The translations under genes and the position numbers were made by a program. From NCBI RefSeq assembly GCF_016429255.1, contig NZ_JAELUG010000043.1, positions 1-48,186 on the forward strand: DNA of 48,186 nucleotides. The letters run 5' to 3'. Shown in pieces: positions 44,127 through 48,186 of this stretch; the first letter of the stretch is position 1; each line of letters opens with the position of its first letter. This DNA is from Rhizobium sp. ASV8 (GTDB taxonomy: Bacteria; Pseudomonadota; Alphaproteobacteria; Rhizobiales; Rhizobiaceae). The notes under the pieces were generated by a model, which saw only the letters and a list, made by a program, of their open reading frames with translations, was not told the DNA's origin and made no database searches.

Positions 44127-45374
44127 ATGGACAGCCTTCCCGATCTCGCAGCCATCGAGGCTATGGACGAGACCGATCCACTGCGCGCATTCCGCAGCCG
44201 TTTTGCTCTGCCGTCGGGCGTCATCTACCTCGACGGCAACTCGCTCGGCGCTGCATCGCACGAAGTCTTTGCCGAGCTGCGTCAGGCAGCGATGGAAGAG
44301 TGGGGCAATGGCCTGATCCGCAGCTGGAACAGCGCCGGCTGGTTTCATCTGCCGCTCGAACTCGGCGACCGCATCGGCCGGCTGATCGGCGCGGCGGAAG
44401 GCCAGACGGTCGTGACCGACTCGACCTCGATCAACATCTACAAGACCCTGCATGCCGCCCTGGCGATGCGGCCGGACCGCAACGTCATCGTGGCCGAGGG
44501 CGACAGCTTTCCGACCGATCTCTACATGGCCGAAGGCGTCGCTTCGACCCGTCCCGGCGTCAAGCTCCGTCTCGAGGGCCGCGATGCGGATATGATCGAA
44601 GAGCTGATTGACGACAGCGTCGCCGTCGTCCTCGTAAATCATGTCAACTACAAGAATGGCGAACTGCGCGACATGGCAGCGCTGACCAAGCGCATCCAGA
44701 CATCGGGCGCGCTGGTCATCTGGGATCTCTGCCACAGCGCCGGGGCTCTCCCGGTCGATCTCGATGGTGCGAACGCCGATTTCGCCGTCGGCTGCTCCTA
44801 TAAATATCTGAACGGCGGCCCGGGTGCGCCGGCCTTCATTTATGCGGCGCATCGCCATCATCAATCGATCGTCCAGCCGCTCAGCGGCTGGTGGGGCCAT
44901 GCGCGCCCGTTTGCCTTCGAGCGCGGCTTTGACGGCGATGTCGGCATCAGGCGTTTCCTCTGCGGCACGCAACCCATTCTCTCCCTGAGGGCGCTGAAGG
45001 GTGCGCTCAGCATCTGGGACGAAGTCGATATGAACGCGCTGCGCAGAAAAAGCGTGGCCCTCAGCGATCTCTTCATCCAGCTGGTCGAGGCAAAATGCAG
45101 CGGGTACGGCGTCGTGCTCGACACCACCCGTAACAGCGAGAAGCGCGGCAGCCAGGTCTCCTTCACCCACAGCAATGGCTATGAGATCATGCAGGCGCTG
45201 ATCGAGCGCGGCGTCATTGGTGATTTCCGCGCGCCTTCGACACTGCGCTTCGGCTTTACGCCGCTTTATGTCAGCTATCGCGACGTATGGCTGGCGGCCT
45301 CGGTGCTCGAGGAAATTCTGAGCAGTGGATCCTGGCGCGATCAACGTTTCGCCGTTCGCTCGGCAGTGACCTGA
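44127..45374 (+). CDS. kynU: Kynureninase
   Basis: This 415-residue PLP enzyme (fold type I) cleaves L-kynurenine to anthranilate and L-alanine in the cytoplasm. The cofactor Lys226 lies in GCSYKYLNGGPGAPAF and the Asp200/His203 pair in IWDLCHSAGALPVD. STSINIYKTLHAA holds the phosphate-binding residues, and the WWGH segment follows further on. These positions match Pseudomonas fluorescens kynureninase to within about one residue. The gene follows the importer genes by 19 bases and precedes the formamidase-like hydrolase. No tryptophan 2,3-dioxygenase is present in the window, so the operon is set up to use imported pathway intermediates or products of a dioxygenase encoded elsewhere. Confidence 0.95.
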   Translation: MDSLPDLAAIEAMDETDPLRAFRSRFALPSGVIYLDGNSLGAASHEVFAELRQAAMEEWGNGLIRSWNSAGWFHLPLELGDRIGRLIGAAEGQTVVTDSTSINIYKTLHAALAMRPDRNVIVAEGDSFPTDLYMAEGVASTRPGVKLRLEGRDADMIEELIDDSVAVVLVNHVNYKNGELRDMAALTKRIQTSGALVIWDLCHSAGALPVDLDGANADFAVGCSYKYLNGGPGAPAFIYAAHRHHQSIVQPLSGWWGHARPFAFERGFDGDVGIRRFLCGTQPILSLRALKGALSIWDEVDMNALRRKSVALSDLFIQLVEAKCSGYGVVLDTTRNSEKRGSQVSFTHSNGYEIMQALIERGVIGDFRAPSTLRFGFTPLYVSYRDVWLAASVLEEILSSGSWRDQRFAVRSAVT

Positions 45375-45401
45375 TTCCCGTCATGTTGATCGCCGAACCG
45401 T

Positions 45402-45517
45402 TAGAGCATGATGCCGAAAATTGCGCACGGTTTTCGGGCGACATCATGCTCTACTTCTTTGATTTTAGAGCGGATTCAGATTTTAGGTCGAGCAGACCTA
45501 AAATCATCCGGCTCTAA
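45402..45517. repeat. RIME-like intergenic mosaic element between kynU and the hydrolase gene
   Basis: Palindrome 1 has arms TAGAGCATGATG (45402-45413) / CATCATGCTCTA (45442-45453) with inner CCGAAAA / TTTTCGG. Palindrome 2 has TTAGAGC (45465-45471) / GCTCTAA (45511-45517) with inner GATTTTAGGTC / GACCTAAAATC. Both are perfect. The element fills nearly the whole intergenic gap and ends 10 bases before the next ATG, so it can shape the mRNA between the two genes. Confidence 0.85.
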
Positions 45518-45527
45518 GGAGCCGCAG

Positions 45528-46358
45528 ATGAGTTATTTCAAGGTCACCGATTGGGACAGTGCCTATACCAACAGCGCCTATATCGTCGATGGCGACCGAT
45601 GGCCCGAGGCGTGGATCGAGCCTGCCCGGTCTTTCCGGGACAGCATGACTATGGCCGGTCGCGCAAAACTCGACCTTGCCTATGGCCCCGGTGAGCGCAA
45701 TCGCTTCGACCTCTTTCTGCCCGAAGGGGAGCCGAAGGGTCTGGTCGTCTTCGTTCATGGCGGTTACTGGCTGCTGACGGACAAGAGCTACTCGTCGCAT
45801 CTGGCAGCGGGCGCGATTGTGGCCGGCTATGCGGTGGCGATGCCGTCCTACACGCTTTGCCCGGAAAACAGCATCGGCGGGATAGGCCGCGAAATAGGCG
45901 CAGCAATCACGGCGGCGGCCGGGATGGTCGACGGCCCCATCATTGTGACGGGACACTCGGCCGGCGGGCAACTCGCGGCACGGATGATGACGACCACATC
46001 GCCGCTTGGCGAGCCGATCCTCAAGCGTATCCGTCATGTCCTGGCCATCTCCGGCGTGCATGATTTGCGTCCGATCATGAAGCGCAGCATGAACAAGGAG
46101 CTTCGCATCGATGATGCCGAAGCGAAGGCTGAAAGCCCGGCGTTGTTGGAGCCGGTCGGCACCATCCGCTTGACCTGCTGGGTCGGCGGAGCCGAACGCG
46201 CAGAGTTTGTCCGGCAGAATGCATTGCTCGCCAATATCTGGGTCGGGCTTGGCGCCGCGACAGCTGTGGTGGTCGAGCCGGACAAACACCATTATTCTGT
46301 ACTGGACGGCCTCTTGGACGCCGACCATCCGCTGACACGGACCCTGCTCGCGGTATAA
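45528..46358 (+). CDS. Alpha/beta hydrolase, kynurenine formamidase-like
   Basis: This 276-residue alpha/beta hydrolase resembles AFMID-type arylformamidases, which hydrolyse N-formylkynurenine to kynurenine and formate. The oxyanion-hole motif HGGYW is at 77-81 (FVHGGYWLLTDKSY) and the nucleophile Ser144 in TGHSAGGQLAARM. The catalytic His lies near the end in PDKHHYSVLDGL. The family differs from the cyclase-like bacterial KynB. AAGGAGC precedes the ATG at 45528; longer frames would run through the repeat element. Being last in the importer-kynU operon, it would prepare substrate for kynureninase. Kynurenine formamidase activity is inferred from motif and context. Confidence 0.85.
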   Translation: MSYFKVTDWDSAYTNSAYIVDGDRWPEAWIEPARSFRDSMTMAGRAKLDLAYGPGERNRFDLFLPEGEPKGLVVFVHGGYWLLTDKSYSSHLAAGAIVAGYAVAMPSYTLCPENSIGGIGREIGAAITAAAGMVDGPIIVTGHSAGGQLAARMMTTTSPLGEPILKRIRHVLAISGVHDLRPIMKRSMNKELRIDDAEAKAESPALLEPVGTIRLTCWVGGAERAEFVRQNALLANIWVGLGAATAVVVEPDKHHYSVLDGLLDADHPLTRTLLAV

Positions 46359-46359
46359 A

Positions 46360-46402
46360 GCATTTCCAGGAAAAGTGCGCAGCGGTTTTCCGTCCGGAAT
46401 GC
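46360..46402. repeat. Short palindromic repeat after the hydrolase gene
   Basis: GCATTTCCAGGAAAA (46360-46374) faces TTTTCC (46386-46391) and GGAATGC (46396-46402), giving an interrupted inverted repeat with one bulge. It is likely another dispersed rhizobial element and may close the operon's mRNA. Confidence 0.5.
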
Positions 46403-46442
46403 GTCAGAAACAATAGGATAGAGATCTCGAAACAGCGGTGAG

Positions 46443-46475
46443 AAAAAGCCCTCGGCACAAGCCTGCACCGAGGGC
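46443..46475 (-). terminator. Rho-independent terminator of the VOC gene
   Basis: On the minus strand GCCCTCGG (46475-46468) pairs with CCGAGGGC (46455-46448), with a 12-base interior, and is followed by TTTTTCT. It begins 9 bases after the VOC stop and is a convincing intrinsic terminator. Confidence 0.8.
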
Positions 46476-46484
46476 ATCCCAACA

Positions 46485-46916
46485 TCATTCGTTGACGGGC
46501 GCGTTCATGGCCCAGATGACCCCGAAGGGATCGCGCATCTGGCCCCAGCGATCTCCCCAGAACATCACCTGCGGCTCAACGACAACCTCCAATCCGGCGT
46601 CGACGGCTCGCTTCCACCATGCGTCGAAGTCTTGGACCACCAGCTGCATGACGAAAGACTGCGGCTTCTCCAACGCGTGGCCATACTCCGGATAGGCGTC
46701 GCCCAGCATGACCGAACTGCCGTTGATGTAGAGATGGATATGCATCGTCCGGCCCTTTTCATCGACCGGAAACATGAATGCCTCCTCCGCGCCGAAGGCG
46801 CGCTTATAGAATTCGGCCGCCTTGACCGCGCCATCTACCGTCAGATAGGCCACCACGCCACCGCGAACCGGCACGCGGGGTTGAGAAGATTGGTTCTGGT
46901 CTGCTGCATCAGTCAT
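46485..46916 (-). CDS. VOC superfamily protein (PhnB/glyoxalase-like)
   Basis: This 143-residue protein has the paired beta-alpha-beta-beta-beta modules of the VOC fold. VRGGVVAYLTVDGAVKAAEFYKRAFGAEE starts module 1, and MHIHLYINGSSVMLGDAYPEYG and QLVVQDFDAWWKRAVDAGLEVV begin module 2. The end is WGQMRDPFGVIWAMN. These match PhnB-like proteins, whose reaction is generally unknown; metal binding is uncertain. The ATG at 46916 has AAGGAG 6 bases upstream; a longer frame to 47006 runs into the intergenic region. It is monocistronic with its own terminator. Confidence 0.85.
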   Translation of the reverse strand: MTDAADQNQSSQPRVPVRGGVVAYLTVDGAVKAAEFYKRAFGAEEAFMFPVDEKGRTMHIHLYINGSSVMLGDAYPEYGHALEKPQSFVMQLVVQDFDAWWKRAVDAGLEVVVEPQVMFWGDRWGQMRDPFGVIWAMNAPVNE

Positions 46917-47207
46917 GTTCGTCTCCTTGCGAACGGATTTGATTATCGCCCCCTTGAGATGGGCTAGCCCAAGGACGTTGGCGGAAGCAACTTTCCGACA
47001 GGGCACATATTTTATTTTTCGAGACGCGCGAAGAAATCGTCAATACGGTGGCCGTGTCTGCAGGCAGATGTGGGTTGAGACCCACCTGCCATCTTCCGTA
47101 GCTGTCGAAATACCGGCGGCACTGCGACCATTCGCTCCGATATCGCCGGCTGGTCGGCTTGACAGCTTTTGTCGACCGACAATATGTCTTCAAGCAGTGG
47201 AGGACAG
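46917..47207. other. Gene-free stretch upstream of the VOC gene
   Basis: About 290 bases with no gene I can support. It must contain the minus-strand promoter of the VOC gene. A GGCTAGCCCAAGGAC-like run near 46961-46976 and scattered AT-rich bits around 47009-47017 are the only notable features. No clear promoter pair was identified. Confidence 0.35.
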
Positions 47208-47342
47208 ATGATGCCTGGCATCGCTGACATCGAGAGGAAGCGCTCAGCGGCGGGTCATCGGCTGGGCGACGCGACGTCGCGGGTAATACGCCAGCACTAT
47301 CTACGGGCCGACCCACATTTCATTGCGCCAAACGCTGTTTGA
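47208..47342 (+). CDS. Possible small protein, 44 residues
   Basis: A 44-codon frame starting MMPGIADIERKRSAAGHRL and ending FIAPNAV. It is notable for GGAGGAC immediately before the start, a good ribosome site. It is basic and soluble with no recognised domain. It ends 28 bases before the beta-mannosidase ATG. It could be real or a chance frame. Confidence 0.35.
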   Translation: MMPGIADIERKRSAAGHRLGDATSRVIRQHYLRADPHFIAPNAV

Positions 47343-47370
47343 AACATCAATTTCATCACGGATATATGAC

Positions 47371-48186
47371 ATGAAAAGACAGACGCTCGACACCGGCTGG
47401 ACCATCTCGCGCCTCCGCGCGCCCTCCACCGCACCGACGCTGCCCAATACCGTAGCTGCGGCAGTCCCCGGCAACGTGCATCTCGATCTCATGACGGCGC
47501 AGCTGATCACCGATCCTTATCTCGACGTCAACGAGATATCGCAGGATTGGATCGGTCGCTCGGCCTGGCGTTACCGCCTCGCTTTCGACTGGGACGGCGA
47601 CGACGCCGAGCGCGTCGACCTCTCATGCCTTGGCCTCGATACGGCTGCACGCCTGGAGCTGAACGGCACACTGCTCGGCGAAACCCGCAATATGCATCGC
47701 AGCTACCGCTTCGACATCGACGAACATCTCAACAGCGGCCGCAACGAGCTGATCGTCGACTTCCAATCGGCCTACGAGCACGGGGAAGAGGTGCGCAAGC
47801 AGCTCGGCAGCGCCGCCGATATCCCGCAGAATTACCCCGGTCCGAGCAATCTCATCCGCAAGATGGCTTGCAATTTCGGCTGGGACTGGGGTCCGACCGT
47901 CGTCACTTCGGGCATCTGGAAACCGATCGTGATCGAGAGCTGGTCGAAAGCGCGTCTCGGCGCAATCCGTCCCGAAATCACGCTGCAGGGCAGTCAGGGC
48001 GTTGCTCGCCTGCATGTCGAAATCGAATGGGCGGAGACCGGCACCGACAGCGTCGCCCTCGTCTTGTCGGTAGCCGGCAAGCGTTCGGAGGTCAGGGTCG
48101 CACAAGGCGAGACCCACGCTCTTGTCGAGTGCCGCATCGACAATCCGCAGGTCTGGTGGCCGCATGGGATGGGCGGGCAGCCGTTA
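47371..48186 (+). CDS. Beta-mannosidase-like glycoside hydrolase family 2 (5' part)
   Basis: An open frame of 272 codons runs off the window end. The N-terminal jelly-roll begins MKRQTLDTGWTISRL and continues AAVPGNVHLDLMTAQLITDPYLDVNE and DWIGRSAWRYRLAFD. The conserved MACNFGWDWGPTVVTSGIWKPI then leads into an immunoglobulin-like domain. These are typical of GH2 beta-mannosidases (ManA/MANBA type), which remove terminal beta-mannose residues. No signal peptide is seen, so it probably acts inside the cell on imported oligosaccharides. The catalytic domain lies beyond the window. The ribosome site is weak. Confidence 0.9.
   Translation, partial: MKRQTLDTGWTISRLRAPSTAPTLPNTVAAAVPGNVHLDLMTAQLITDPYLDVNEISQDWIGRSAWRYRLAFDWDGDDAERVDLSCLGLDTAARLELNGTLLGETRNMHRSYRFDIDEHLNSGRNELIVDFQSAYEHGEEVRKQLGSAADIPQNYPGPSNLIRKMACNFGWDWGPTVVTSGIWKPIVIESWSKARLGAIRPEITLQGSQGVARLHVEIEWAETGTDSVALVLSVAGKRSEVRVAQGETHALVECRIDNPQVWWPHGMGGQPL

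Noticed and set aside
44109..45344. A 411-codon minus-strand frame.
   Set aside because: Antisense shadow of kynureninase, whose PLP lysine and other motifs are complete.

Overview
The window looks like part of a Rhizobium-type alphaproteobacterial replicon (chromosome or large plasmid). The reasons are its fairly high GC content, the dense packing of solute-binding-protein ABC importers, a rhamnose locus in the rhaR-S-T-P-Q-U-K / rhaD-I layout known from Rhizobium leguminosarum, and palindromic intergenic mosaic elements of the RIME kind known from rhizobia. I see no rRNA, tRNA, CRISPR array, prophage or insertion sequence. Species assignment is inference.

Layout. (1) 1-9637: the tail of an upstream gene, an M81 (MlrC-like) peptidase, a FadR-type GntR regulator with a palindromic operator, and a peptide ABC importer (binding protein, two permeases, fused double ATPase) with a gamma-glutamyltranspeptidase-family enzyme inside the operon. 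(2) 9716-11513: glutathione peroxidase and a SAM methyltransferase. (3) 11559-19420, minus strand: a LacI regulator, then a TIM-barrel isomerase/epimerase, a Gfo/Idh dehydrogenase and a MalK-type sugar ABC importer, with two LacI-type palindromes in front of the isomerase. (4) 19624-19773: a 49-residue membrane-anchored small protein with its own palindrome and terminator, then an HpcH/HpaI aldolase. (5) 21036-32067: L-rhamnose catabolism, with rhaI and rhaD on the minus strand diverging from rhaR-rhaS-rhaT-rhaP-rhaQ-rhaU-rhaK on the plus strand, and a symmetrical operator/promoter region between them. (6) 32064-34457: a streptomycin-6-kinase-like phosphotransferase and an orphan branched-chain-amino-acid-type binding protein. 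(7) 34543-38681, minus strand: a TetR-controlled operon of unknown substrate (Gfo/Idh dehydrogenase, DUF993 aldolase-like protein, TIM-barrel isomerase). (8) 38936-40144: an HI0933-type flavoprotein. (9) 40369-46358: a GntR regulator diverging from an ABC importer of the ABC_sub_bind (TrpX-like) type, followed by kynureninase and a kynurenine-formamidase-like hydrolase. (10) 46485-48186: a VOC protein and the start of a beta-mannosidase that runs off the window.

How it works together: almost every block is a self-contained scavenging module of local regulator, importer and first catabolic enzymes, as expected for a soil or root bacterium. The least explained modules are the kynurenine-linked importer (9), the DUF993 operon (7) and the peptide importer carrying a transpeptidase-family enzyme (1). 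A recurring design feature is a perfect hairpin directly after the binding-protein gene in three importers (4047-4070, 26751-26772, 42341-42365) and also in the sugar importer (14526-14549). Starts were moved inward from the longest open frame wherever a clear Shine-Dalgarno sequence and family alignment favoured it.
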